Source: CF-46 sp042408445 (GTDB lineage: Bacteria > Chloroflexota > Limnocylindria > Limnocylindrales > CSP1-4). From it: a stretch of DNA of 64,000 bases. Of the stretch, positions 15,744 to 23,695 are shown piece by piece. Where the stretch lies: the NCBI GenBank assembly GCA_042408445.1, contig JBHORC010000004.1, positions 1 through 64,000 of the forward strand. Reading direction: 5' to 3'. A program made the position numbers and the translations under genes. Positions within the stretch are counted from its first letter, which is position 1. Each line of letters begins with the position of its first letter. A model generated the notes under the pieces. That model searched no databases, was not told the DNA's origin, and saw only the letters and a list, made by a program, of their open reading frames with translations.

Positions 15744-18593
15744 TCACGGTTGTGCGTTCGGATCGACGGCTCCGGCTGCCGGCGTCGGCTCCGCGGTCGG
15801 TCCCGGCTGGCCGCCGCCACCGCCGCCACCGCCTCCGCCGCCCCCGCCGTTGCCGGGGCCACCGTTGCCCGGCCCGCCGTTGCCGGGCCCACCCTTGCCG
15901 GGCCCACCCTTGCCGGGGCCGCCGTCACCGCGGCCCGGACCCGGTTCGGGTTTGGGCGTCTCGTGATGGACGAGTCGCGGACGCCGCGGCGCGCAGGGGC
16001 CCATCAGCGGCCCGCCCCAGCCCGAGCGGCCCCAGAAGTAGGCCGTCTTCGTGTCGTATCGGCCATCGACGTTCACGCCGCGTCGCGCCCGCGCGAGCCA
16101 CGCCGCGTCCGCGGTGTCCCAGCTCGCCGGGCCGAGCTCGGCCTTGAGCGGATCCACGAGCCAGCCTCCACAGGCGCGGGTATACAGCAGTCCGGGCTGG
16201 TCCACAGCATGACGTCCGCCCGGCTGGGTTCCGTCGATGAACCATTCGAGCGTCGTCTCGCGCGTCCATGGCCCCGGAGCGCCCCCGCTCCACGCGTCGA
16301 TCTTCGCCCGCACGACCCCCTTCGGGGGCTGGAACGCGGCGACCGGCTCGCGGGCGGTCAGATCCCGGACGAAGGCGTGCCAAAGCGGCGCGGCGGCCGT
16401 GAGCGAGGTCGCCGGCTTGCGGGCATGCGGATTCGAGTGATCGCTGTTGCCCATCCACAGCCCCACGGCGATCGCCGGGTCGTTCGGGTCCCTGGGCGGA
16501 GCGACATAGCCATACGTCGCCAGGTCGCGCGCATCGTTCGCCGTTCCGGTCTTCACGGCGACGGGACGATGCTCGCCGTGGGGCCCGTTCCGGATCTCGA
16601 GGACCGAGGACCAGATCGGGTTCTGGCGGGGGTCCGTATTGCCCGAGAGGATGTTCGACACGAGGAACGCCGCCTGGGGGCTGACGGCCTGGGTCGGCGT
16701 CGCCTTCGGTGCCTCGTAGACGACCTTGCCGGTCGCGTCCCGGACCTCGAGGATCATCCTCGGCGGGACGCGGGCGCCACCGTTCGCCAGCGCGCCGTAG
16801 GCGGAGGTCAGATCCAGCGGCCGAACCTCGACGGTGCCGATCGCACCGGCGAGATCAGCCTGGAGGAACGCCTTCGTTCCGTCCGCGAAGCGGATCCCGA
16901 ACTTCTCCGCCCGATCCGCGACGGCCTGGTTGCCGACCCGCTGGAGCGCCCGGATCGCCGGCACATTGAGCGAGTACTGGAGCGCCTTCCGGACGAGAAC
17001 GGGGCCGCGATCCAGCTGGTCGGCGTCCCGCGGCGTCCAGCCCTTGCCGAACTCCGTCGCGATGTCGAGCAGCAGGCTGCCTGGCGTGAGCCGGCGGGTG
17101 TCGAATGCGGACGAATAGACGATCGGCTTGAACGCCGAGCCCGGCTGACGGGCGCCGCTCCCGGCAGCGTCGAACTTCGGCGCGAACTTCGGGCTCGCGA
17201 GGTCGTCGCGGTAGTACCCCGCGCTGCCGGCGTACGCGAGGACGTCGCCCGTCCGGTAGTCGACCGCGACGAGGGCGCCGTTGTGGAGGTCCTTGCCGCG
17301 CAGGGCGTTGATCCACGTCCGGTCCCGCGGCCCGATCTTCAGGCTCTTGAGCAGCGCGGCGGATTGCTTCGGCGGCAGGTTGGGCGCGATCGCCCCGGCC
17401 GTCAGCCATTTCTCGGCAAGCTGCTGGGCGCTCCAGTCGAGGGATGTGATCACCCGGTAGCCGCCGGTGTCGATCTGGGCGTCCGGCCCGAGGATGTCCT
17501 CGAGCTGGCGCCGGACCTGCCAGGTGAACTGGGGCGCCTTGTACGAGAGGGGCTGGTCGCCGGCCAGGACCACGGGTTCGGCGAGTGCGGCGTTGAGCTG
17601 GGCGGCGGTCAGGTTCGTCCACCGCGAGGTCGAGAGGTTCTGGAGGATCCAGTCGCGCCGTTCGACGGGCGGTGCCGTCGGGGGAACAACGAGCTTGCCG
17701 TCCACGAGCGTGGCGTAGCGGTACGGATCGAAGTTCGACGGCGACTTCGGCAATCCGGCAAGGAGCGCGGCCTGGGCGATGGTCAGCTTCGAGAGGTCGG
17801 TGACGCCGAAGTAGATCCGGGCTGCTGCGGCGATGCCGTACGCGTCGTGGCCGTAGAAGATCTCGTTGAGGTACGCCGTGATGATCGATTCCTTGCCGCT
17901 CTCGCCCGGATACGCCTCCGTGAGCCGGTTCGCCTGGATCAGCTCCTTGGCCTTCCGGACATAGCGGTTCGCGTCGGGCGCGACGACGTCCTCGGGCAGG
18001 AGCCGGGCGCGGACGAGCTGCTGCGTGATCGTCGACGCGCCCCGATCCCCGGCACCGGACGCGTTCTCCGCGACGGCCGAGACGATCGCGGCGGGGTCGA
18101 ATCCGCTGTTCGTCCAGAAGGTCCGGTCCTCGGCGGTGGTCGTGGCGTCGATGACGAGATGCGGCACCTCGTCGAACGTGACGACGCGGCGCTGCTCCCG
18201 CTGGAATCGGCCGAGCTGGACCTTCCCCGTCCGGTCGTAGACGATCGTCGGCTGGGCGAACGTGAGGGCCGCCAGGTTCGTCGGATCGGGGAGGTCCTGG
18301 GACAGCGCGCCGACGACGGCGACGGTTCCGACGGCCGCGACCCCGGCGAGGAGAACGCCGGCGACGAGCACGGTTGCGAGCAGGGCGATGACGATCCGCG
18401 CAGCGCGGCTGCCGCCCCTGCCGCCCTGCGACCCAGCGCCGCGACGCCGGGTTCCGCCGACGGCATGGGCGGCCGCGAGCCGGGCAGCAACACGCGGCGT
18501 CGCAGGCCTCGTGGCGCGTCGCCGCGGGCGCGCGGAAGGCACGGGGGAACCAGGAGGGGACGCTTCGTGCACGGGACGAGGATCACGTCTCAC
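15744..18593 (-). CDS. Bifunctional penicillin-binding protein 1 (transglycosylase/transpeptidase)
   Basis: A 949-aa class A PBP that polymerises lipid II and cross-links peptides outside the membrane. A basic cytosolic N-terminus precedes one membrane anchor (about 67-95). The GT51 domain has TTAEDRTFWTNSGFD (catalytic Glu about 155), GASTITQQLVR and AYLNEIFYG. The transpeptidase has SxxK in GSAFKP (about 485), SxN in YSLNVP (about 540) and KTGTAND (about 680). The C-terminus is a roughly 50-residue Gly/Pro tail ending in a run of over ten Gly. GTG 18593 has a weak GAGGGG upstream. It is divergent from the FTR1 gene and leads into the AI-2E permease. A second PBP1 lies at 44627. Confidence 0.92.
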   Translation of the reverse strand: MRRDPRPVHEASPPGSPVPSARPRRRATRPATPRVAARLAAAHAVGGTRRRGAGSQGGRGGSRAARIVIALLATVLVAGVLLAGVAAVGTVAVVGALSQDLPDPTNLAALTFAQPTIVYDRTGKVQLGRFQREQRRVVTFDEVPHLVIDATTTAEDRTFWTNSGFDPAAIVSAVAENASGAGDRGASTITQQLVRARLLPEDVVAPDANRYVRKAKELIQANRLTEAYPGESGKESIITAYLNEIFYGHDAYGIAAAARIYFGVTDLSKLTIAQAALLAGLPKSPSNFDPYRYATLVDGKLVVPPTAPPVERRDWILQNLSTSRWTNLTAAQLNAALAEPVVLAGDQPLSYKAPQFTWQVRRQLEDILGPDAQIDTGGYRVITSLDWSAQQLAEKWLTAGAIAPNLPPKQSAALLKSLKIGPRDRTWINALRGKDLHNGALVAVDYRTGDVLAYAGSAGYYRDDLASPKFAPKFDAAGSGARQPGSAFKPIVYSSAFDTRRLTPGSLLLDIATEFGKGWTPRDADQLDRGPVLVRKALQYSLNVPAIRALQRVGNQAVADRAEKFGIRFADGTKAFLQADLAGAIGTVEVRPLDLTSAYGALANGGARVPPRMILEVRDATGKVVYEAPKATPTQAVSPQAAFLVSNILSGNTDPRQNPIWSSVLEIRNGPHGEHRPVAVKTGTANDARDLATYGYVAPPRDPNDPAIAVGLWMGNSDHSNPHARKPATSLTAAAPLWHAFVRDLTAREPVAAFQPPKGVVRAKIDAWSGGAPGPWTRETTLEWFIDGTQPGGRHAVDQPGLLYTRACGGWLVDPLKAELGPASWDTADAAWLARARRGVNVDGRYDTKTAYFWGRSGWGGPLMGPCAPRRPRLVHHETPKPEPGPGRGDGGPGKGGPGKGGPGNGGPGNGGPGNGGGGGGGGGGGGGQPGPTAEPTPAAGAVDPNAQP
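15811..15930 (-). repeat. Short tandem repeats coding the Gly-rich tail of PBP1
   Basis: Runs of GCC-type codons and near-identical 12-15 bp units (CCGTTGCCGGG and CCCTTGCCGGG variants) encode GPGKGG/GPGNGG repeats and a poly-Gly stretch. Such tracts are prone to length change by slippage. Confidence 0.7.
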
Positions 18594-18731
18594 CCCTCAC
18601 GAGCCCGCCGACGCGCTCCCGCGTGGTCTTGCAGACGCGTGACGCCGGCTCGCGGCTTCTTCGACCGATTTCCGACTGGTCAGCTCGAGATTCAGCGCTC
18701 AGGCTGGCCTGTCCTGGTCGTGCAAGCGCGC

Positions 18732-18760
18732 TTGATGAATCATCGAACGCTGGGTAGGAT
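18732..18760 (+). promoter_or_regulatory. Predicted promoter of the FTR1 gene
   Basis: TTGATG (18732-18737), 17-bp spacer, TAGGAT (18755-18760), about 52 nt before GTG 18813. The -35 region overlaps a small dyad, GATGA-A-TCATC (18734-18744), which could be a regulator site. No recognisable Fur or IdeR box is seen. Confidence 0.5.
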
Positions 18761-18812
18761 TCGCCGAGATCGCGCGCCGCGCGATGGCGCTCCCGCCACC
18801 CAGAGGAACCAC

Positions 18813-19679
18813 GTGGATCTCGGTTCGTTCACCAGCGGCCTGCTGACGGGCCTGCGCGAGGGGGTCGAGGCGGCCCTCATCGTCAGCATCGTCGTCACCT
18901 ATCTCGTCCGAACGAACCGGACCGACCAGGTGGGCCGGGTGTGGATCGGCACCGGCCTGGCCGCATTGCTGAGCCTCGTGGTCGGCGTCGTGATCTTCAA
19001 CACGATCGGCGCGCTCCAGGAGCCCTACGAGCAGATGTTCGAGGGGACGACGCTGCTCGTCGCCGCGGCGGTCGTCACGTGGATGCTCTTCTGGATGCGA
19101 CGCCAGTCCGGTTCGGTGAAGGGCGAGCTGCAGGCGGCCGTCGACCGGGCGGTCGCGTCCCGCGCGACCTGGGGACTCGCAGCGCTCGCCTTCACCGCGG
19201 TGATCCGCGAAGGGCTCGAGACGTCGATCTTCCTCGTCGGCCAGGCGACGTCGGTCCGTGCCGAGGCCGTCTGGATCCTTGTCGGCGCCGTCGTCGGGCT
19301 CGGGATCGCGGTGGTGCTCGGCTACGGGTTCTACCGCGGCAGCCGCCGGCTGAACCTCGCCTCGTTCTTCCGCTGGACGGGGATCGCGCTCGTCTTCATC
19401 GCGGCGGGTCTGCTGAGCCACGGGATCGGTGAGTTCGTCGAGATCGGTGCCCTCGGCTCCGGGCCGTGGACCGTGACGGCGTTCGACCTCTCGTCCGTGC
19501 TCTCGGACGAGGAGGGCGTCGGCGCGTTCCTCCGGGCGATTCTCGGCTACTCCGCCGCGCCCGCTGTGCTGACGGTCGCCGTCCACGTCGCGTATCTCGT
19601 CGGCGTGCTCGCGCTGTACCTCCGCCCGGCGCGCCGTCGGACGCCCGGCGAGGCGACCGCCGCCGCGGCGCGGTCGTGA
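18813..19679 (+). CDS. FTR1 family high-affinity iron permease
   Basis: A 288-aa, seven-segment membrane protein of the FTR1/EfeU family that passes iron across the cytoplasmic membrane. Both iron-binding REGxE motifs are present: LREGVEAAL near residue 15 in the first membrane segment and IREGLETSI near residue 133 in the fourth. GTG 18813 follows AGAGGAA and is where the first membrane helix begins. No EfeO or EfeB partner is next to it. Instead its stop overlaps the SIMPL-domain gene by 4 bp (GTGA), suggesting coupled translation. Confidence 0.9.
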   Translation: MDLGSFTSGLLTGLREGVEAALIVSIVVTYLVRTNRTDQVGRVWIGTGLAALLSLVVGVVIFNTIGALQEPYEQMFEGTTLLVAAAVVTWMLFWMRRQSGSVKGELQAAVDRAVASRATWGLAALAFTAVIREGLETSIFLVGQATSVRAEAVWILVGAVVGLGIAVVLGYGFYRGSRRLNLASFFRWTGIALVFIAAGLLSHGIGEFVEIGALGSGPWTVTAFDLSSVLSDEEGVGAFLRAILGYSAAPAVLTVAVHVAYLVGVLALYLRPARRRTPGEATAAAARS

Positions 19680-20338
19680 CCTCGGGTCCGGTCCCACCGG
19701 ACGGCGCCGCCAGCCAGCGCACGATCACGGTTCCGGGCCGAGGCGTCAGCCGCGTCGAGCCGGACGTCGCCCGCGTCCGTCTCGGCGTCGTCGTCGTGGC
19801 CCCGTCGCCGGGCGAGGCGCGCAGGGTCGCCGCCGGCGCGATGGATGGCGTGATCGCCGCGATCGCCGGCTCCGGCGTTGCGCGCGACGACGTCCAGACC
19901 GCGCTCGTCGCGCTCGACGCCGTCCGCGACTACAGCCAGGACGCGACGCCGCGGATCACCGGATTCCAGCTCACGAACACCGTCGAGGTCCTCGCCCGTT
20001 CGGTTGCCGACGTCGGCGCCGTGATCGACGCGGCGCTCAGCGCGGGTGCGACGAGCGTCGACAGCCTCTCGTTCGAGCTCGCCGACGCGTCCTCGCCACT
20101 CGCCGATGCCCGCCGGGCGGCGGTCGCGGACGCCCGTTCTCGCGCCGTGCTCCTCGCCGAGGAGGCCGGCGTCCGCGTCGGCGACGTTCTCGCGATCGTC
20201 GAGGACCCCGGCTCGATGCCCGGTCCGCCGAGGCCCATCGAGATGACCTTCAAGTCCGCATCGGACAGTGCGACGCCCGTGGAGGCCGGCCGGCTCGAGG
20301 TCGAGATCCGGGTCGCGGTCACCTTCGCCATCGCGTGA
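19676..20338 (+). CDS. SIMPL domain (DUF541) protein
   Basis: A 220-aa protein of the SIMPL/DUF541 family, starting with the typical RTITVPGRGVSRVEPDVARVR and ending with EVEIRVAVTFAIA. Family members assemble beta-rich, usually exported oligomers, and some are linked to oxidative stress. This copy has no visible signal peptide or lipobox. GTG 19676 overlaps the FTR1 stop codon (GTGA), so translation is probably coupled to the iron permease. The pairing suggests a role tied to iron or oxidative stress, which is inference. It ends before a GC hairpin at 20392. Confidence 0.85.
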   Translation: MTSGPVPPDGAASQRTITVPGRGVSRVEPDVARVRLGVVVVAPSPGEARRVAAGAMDGVIAAIAGSGVARDDVQTALVALDAVRDYSQDATPRITGFQLTNTVEVLARSVADVGAVIDAALSAGATSVDSLSFELADASSPLADARRAAVADARSRAVLLAEEAGVRVGDVLAIVEDPGSMPGPPRPIEMTFKSASDSATPVEAGRLEVEIRVAVTFAIA

Positions 20339-20391
20339 CGAGCGGCGCTGCCGGGGCGGACGCGCGCACCACTCCGGCGGACGCGAGGGCG

Positions 20392-20416
20392 GCGCGACCG
20401 CACCCCGCGGTCGCGC
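20392..20416. terminator. Bidirectional hairpin between convergent genes
   Basis: GCGCGACCGC (20392-20401) pairs exactly with GCGGTCGCGC (20407-20416) around ACCCC. It sits between the SIMPL gene and the convergent sugar dehydrogenase. Confidence 0.7.
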
Positions 20417-20422
20417 TCCGGG

Positions 20423-21754
20423 CTACCTCGCGGTGCCGGTCACCCGCAGGAGCGTCCCCGCGCTGATGTCGACCGCGTAGGGCGTGCCCGCCTCGTCCTC
20501 GCCAAACGCAGCGAAGTTGTGCGTCGTCTCCGCGACGAGCGTCGGCTTGCGGTAGTCGCTCGTCGCCGGGTCGATCGCCCAGACCCGCCCGGAGCAGTAG
20601 TCGCCAAACAGATAGCCGCCGTCGAGCGCCGGCTGGCTGGTGCCGCGGACGACGAGCCCGCCGATCACGGTGCAGCCCTGGTCGTGCCCGTAGTCCGTGA
20701 CGGGCAGGGTGAGCGAGGCGTTCGCGCAGTCGGAGCTGGGCTGGTAGCAGTGGTTCCCTTCCATCCGGTTCCACCCGAAGTTCGTCCCGCCCGGCACGTT
20801 CGCACGCTGGACGTCGACCTCCTCCCAGCTGCCCTGGCCGACGTCGCCGATCCACAGGTCCCCGGTCGCCCGGTCGAAGCTGATGCGCCACGGATTCCGC
20901 AGCCCGGTGAGCCAGATCTCCGGCAGCCCGGCACTCCCGTCCGCGAACGGGTTGTCGCCGGGAATCCCGTACGGACGATCCGCGGACGGGTGGTCGACGT
21001 CGATCCGGAGGATCTTCGCCAGCAGCGTCTTCGTGGACTGGCCGTTGCCCTGCGGGTCGCCGCCGGAGCCGCCGTCGCCGAGCGAGATGTACAGATCGCC
21101 GTCCGGTCCGAACGCCAGCGCGCCGCCGTTGTGGTTCGGGTAGGGCTGCTTCACGAACAGCAGGCGCTGCTCGGTGGACGGGTCGACAACATCGGGCGCT
21201 GAGGGGTTGACCCGGAACGACGACACGCGGGTGTCGCCGTTCCCGTCCGTGTAGTCGACGAAGATCCGCGGGTCATCCGGAAAGCGCGGATGGAAGGCCA
21301 GGCCGAGCAGGCCCCGCTCGCCGCCCGAGCTGATCCGACCGGCGATGTCGAGGAACGGACGACTGACGAGCGCGCCGTCGCGCACGATCCGGACCTGCCC
21401 GCCCTGCTGGACGACGAAGATCCGGCCCGAGCCATCGCCGGCGTTCACGATCGCCAGCGGCGCCTGGAGGCCGCCGACGACGTCGGCGAACGCGACGCGC
21501 AGACGCCCGGGGTCGAAGGGCTTACCCGCCACTGCTGAGGACCCTGCAGTTGACGGCGCGGCGGACGACGAGGGGGTGGGGGAACCGTCGGGCGATCCCG
21601 TCGGGTGGGCGCTCGGCGAACCCGGCGAAGCGGTTCGGGCCGGTCCGGCCGATCCGCTGGTCGGGCCGTTGCCGCATGCCGCCGCGATCAGCACGGCGAT
21701 CGCCAGCCACGGAAGGGCGCGACCGCTCGCCCGTGTCCGGTTCCGGCTCGACAT
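20423..21754 (-). CDS. PQQ-dependent sugar dehydrogenase-like lipoprotein
   Basis: A 443-aa secreted lipoprotein of the glucose/sorbosone dehydrogenase (GSDH, six-bladed beta-propeller) family, which oxidises sugars with PQQ outside the membrane. A signal sequence ends in the lipobox AAAC (about residue 25) and is followed by a 50-residue Ser/Pro/Gly linker. The propeller has GERGLLGLAFHP, YPNHNGGALAFGPDG (catalytic-region His), SLGDGGSGGDPQGNGQ, GLRNPWRISFD and WEEVDV. Paired cysteines lie late in the chain (HCYQPSSDC and QGCTV). ATG 21754 is preferred over ATG 21763 because TAGCAT ends 7 nt before it. No PQQ biosynthesis gene is in the window. Confidence 0.88.
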   Translation of the reverse strand: MSSRNRTRASGRALPWLAIAVLIAAACGNGPTSGSAGPARTASPGSPSAHPTGSPDGSPTPSSSAAPSTAGSSAVAGKPFDPGRLRVAFADVVGGLQAPLAIVNAGDGSGRIFVVQQGGQVRIVRDGALVSRPFLDIAGRISSGGERGLLGLAFHPRFPDDPRIFVDYTDGNGDTRVSSFRVNPSAPDVVDPSTEQRLLFVKQPYPNHNGGALAFGPDGDLYISLGDGGSGGDPQGNGQSTKTLLAKILRIDVDHPSADRPYGIPGDNPFADGSAGLPEIWLTGLRNPWRISFDRATGDLWIGDVGQGSWEEVDVQRANVPGGTNFGWNRMEGNHCYQPSSDCANASLTLPVTDYGHDQGCTVIGGLVVRGTSQPALDGGYLFGDYCSGRVWAIDPATSDYRKPTLVAETTHNFAAFGEDEAGTPYAVDISAGTLLRVTGTAR

Positions 21755-21761
21755 CGCACCC

Positions 21762-21767
21762 ATGCTA
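21762..21767 (-). promoter_or_regulatory. Leaderless -10 box (TAGCAT)
   Basis: TAGCAT lies 7 nt before ATG 21754 on the minus strand and contains the alternative ATG 21763. This argues against that upstream start. Confidence 0.55.
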
Positions 21768-21842
21768 CGGCCGACATCCCGAACCGGTTCCCGAGGGCGT
21801 CGTGGAGCGTGCGGACGCCCGATCCGGCCGCAATGGGGCCCG

Positions 21843-21848
21843 TATCCT
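21843..21848 (+). promoter_or_regulatory. Leaderless -10 box (TATCCT)
   Basis: TATCCT ends 6 nt before ATG 21855 of the cupin gene. No Shine-Dalgarno is present. Confidence 0.6.
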
Positions 21849-21854
21849 GCGGGC

Positions 21855-22184
21855 ATGGACGCCTTCGAACTTTCCGACCTCATCCGCCAACGCACGGACT
21901 CGGGCCGGCCCTACCTCGAGTTCATCACCGTGCCGGACCTCTCGGTCGGGCTGTACGTGCTCGGCGCGGGCCAGCCCGATCTCCAGCAGCCCCACGGCGA
22001 GGACGAGGTCTACTACGTCGTCTCGGGCCGCGGCCGGGTCAGCGTCGGCGACGACGACCGGGAGGTGGGACCGGGCTCGATCGTGTTCGTCGGTGCGACC
22101 GTCCCGCACCGCTTCCACGACATCACCGAGGAGCTGGTGCTCTTCGTCGCGTTCGGACCCGCAGAGGGCTCGCGGTCGGGCTAG
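21855..22184 (+). CDS. Cupin-domain protein
   Basis: A 109-aa single cupin barrel. Motif 1 has the metal ligands in QPHGEDEVYYVVSGRG (His, Glu, Glu) and motif 2 has GATVPHRFHDI (His). It probably binds one transition-metal ion; an isomerase, dioxygenase or sensor role cannot be told apart. ATG 21855 has TATCCT 6 nt upstream and no Shine-Dalgarno. Its stop codon interlocks with that of the convergent DUF72 gene at the tetranucleotide CTAG (22181-22184). Confidence 0.85.
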   Translation: MDAFELSDLIRQRTDSGRPYLEFITVPDLSVGLYVLGAGQPDLQQPHGEDEVYYVVSGRGRVSVGDDDREVGPGSIVFVGATVPHRFHDITEELVLFVAFGPAEGSRSG

Positions 22185-22960
22185 GTGACGCCGGGACTGC
22201 CGGCCGAACCGGGCACGCCCACGCCGCGCTCCGTCGCGAGGCGCGCCAGCTCCACCGCGAGCTCGCCGCCGCGGCCGACCTCGTCGTGCCGGAAGTACAC
22301 GTACGCGTCGACGGCATCGGCGAGGAACGGCTCGAGCCGATCCAGCCACTGCGTCAGGTCGTCGGTCGTGTAGTCGTTCCGCCGGAGCCGGAGGTACAGG
22401 AACTCACCGGTTCGCCGAATCGTGGGCGGCTCGTCGTCGTCCGGCGGCTCGTCGTCGTCCGGCAGCTCCGTCGTGACGAGCGCGGCGCCGGCCGCCCGCA
22501 GCGCGGCGAACGTCTCGTCGACGTGCCAGCTCGGGTCCTGGAACTCCATCGCGATCGGCAGGTCGGCGGGCCACACCGCGAGCAGCGCCGCGAGCCGGTC
22601 GTCGCTCCGGCGGACGCCGTCCGGCACCCGGAACAGGACCATCCCGAGCCGTTCGCCGAACCGGCGGAGCGGTGTCGTCAGCCACGGCACGCTCGCGACC
22701 GGATCCACCTGGAGCGAGCGGAACGAGGCGCCGCGCTGCGCCTTCACGGCGAACCGGAAGTCATCCGGCGTCGCCTCGAGCCACGCGTCGATGGCGCCGG
22801 GGCTCGGCTGGCGATAGAAGGTGTTGTTGAGCTCGACCGTCGCCAGCTGCGTTCCGTAGAAGCGGAGCAGCGTGTCGCCGCGCAGGCCCGGCGGGTAGAA
22901 CCGTGGCGACCAGGCCGGATAGGCGAAGCCACTCGTGCCGGTCCGAAGGCGACCGGTCAT
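22181..22960 (-). CDS. DUF72 family protein (YecE-like)
   Basis: A 259-aa TIM-barrel-type DUF72 protein. It opens with the hallmark RTGTSGFAYPAW and FYPPGL, then ELNNTFYRQPSP, FAVKAQRGAS, AMEFQDPSWH and a late YVYFRHDEVGRGG, where many homologues have YxYFNND. The biochemical role of the family is unknown. An unusual acidic insertion (DDDEPPDDDEPP, a tandem repeat) lies near residue 170. ATG 22960 is used because family similarity starts there; GTG 22978 is the alternative. It overlaps the cupin gene tail-to-tail by 4 bp. Confidence 0.85.
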   Translation of the reverse strand: MTGRLRTGTSGFAYPAWSPRFYPPGLRGDTLLRFYGTQLATVELNNTFYRQPSPGAIDAWLEATPDDFRFAVKAQRGASFRSLQVDPVASVPWLTTPLRRFGERLGMVLFRVPDGVRRSDDRLAALLAVWPADLPIAMEFQDPSWHVDETFAALRAAGAALVTTELPDDDEPPDDDEPPTIRRTGEFLYLRLRRNDYTTDDLTQWLDRLEPFLADAVDAYVYFRHDEVGRGGELAVELARLATERGVGVPGSAGSPGVT

Positions 22961-23026
22961 GCGGGTTTCGCCAGGCACGAGCGCGGGAGGTGCTGGAGAC
23001 CCGCGAGCGACGACGCCGTCGCCGTG

Positions 23027-23566
23027 TCAGCCCTCGGCCGGGCGACAGCTCTCGTGGGTGCGCCGGTCGTCCGGTTCGAGGGGAGCGGCGATCCGGCCGA
23101 GGCTCGATTCGATCGCCGCCAGCGCGTCCGCGTCCAGCCGATCGAGGAAGTAGCGACGAACGCCGTCGAGATGCGTGCCGGCAGCGGTTCGCAGGCGATC
23201 GAGCCCGACCGATGTCAGGACGGCCTCCTGGCCGCGAGCGTCGGTGGTGCAGGCGATCCGCTCGACGCAGCCCTGGGCCTCGAGGCGATCCACCAGCCGG
23301 GTGATCCCGCTGCGGGAGAGGATGACGCGGTCCGCGAGGACGTTCATCCGGACCCGGCGGCCGGGCGACTGCGCGATCTGGAGCAGCGCGTCGTACTCGG
23401 CGAGCGAGAGGCCGTGAGCGGCCTGCAGCTCCTCGTCCAGCCGGCGGGTGACGCGGGCATGGGCGTGGAGGAAGCTCCGCCAGGCCCCGATCCCGGCCAC
23501 GTCGGCGATGACGCGAGCTGGACCAGCCGCGGTCATCGTCGGTGCTGTGACGGTCGTCGATCCCAT
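23027..23566 (-). CDS. MarR family transcriptional regulator
   Basis: A 179-aa winged-helix regulator. A dimerisation helix is followed by the HTH (LSLAEYDALLQIAQSP then MNVLADRVILSRSGITRLVDRL) and the wing with CTTDARGQEAVLTSVG, matching the family's D-x-R-(G/S) wing motif. MarR proteins usually repress a neighbouring divergent gene and themselves, and are released by phenolic or oxidant ligands. A 22-bp palindrome lies 28 bp upstream (23594-23615), overlapping a promoter with TTGTCA and TACCAT. The divergent target would be the PLP-lyase-like gene at 23696. ATG 23566 is the first ATG; TACCAT lies 9 nt before it. Confidence 0.88.
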   Translation of the reverse strand: MGSTTVTAPTMTAAGPARVIADVAGIGAWRSFLHAHARVTRRLDEELQAAHGLSLAEYDALLQIAQSPGRRVRMNVLADRVILSRSGITRLVDRLEAQGCVERIACTTDARGQEAVLTSVGLDRLRTAAGTHLDGVRRYFLDRLDADALAAIESSLGRIAAPLEPDDRRTHESCRPAEG

Positions 23567-23593
23567 GACGTCAGCATGGTACCTCGCCGTCCC

Positions 23594-23615
23594 GATCGTT
23601 GACAAGGCAACGATC
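23594..23615. promoter_or_regulatory. MarR operator candidate (22-bp palindrome)
   Basis: GATCGTTG (23594-23601), 6-bp spacer, CAACGATC (23608-23615) form perfect 8-bp half-sites. The core TTGACAAGGCAA fits the TTGnnnnnnCAA-type sites bound by many MarR regulators. It covers the minus-strand -35 (TTGTCA at 23600-23605) of the MarR gene, implying autorepression. It lies 81 bp before the divergent gene. Confidence 0.7.
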
Positions 23616-23669
23616 TTCCCGCAGCTCGCGGAACCTGCGACGCGACGTCAGCCGGCGTTCTCGTACCCT

Positions 23670-23687
23670 TCGTGCATCGCTGCACGA
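23670..23687 (+). other. Leader hairpin touching the Shine-Dalgarno of the PLP gene
   Basis: TCGTGCA (23670-23676) pairs with TGCACGA (23681-23687) around TCGC, just after a TACCCT -10 box (23664-23669). The right arm includes the first bases of GAGGGA, the ribosome site for ATG 23696. The hairpin might modulate translation. Confidence 0.4.
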
Positions 23688-23695
23688 GGGACCCG

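Noticed and set aside
15582..18812. Very long open frame upstream of and in frame with the FTR1 gene
   Set aside because: It is antisense to PBP1 and AI-2E genes. Only the part from GTG 18813, after AGAGGAA and a good promoter, has protein-family features.
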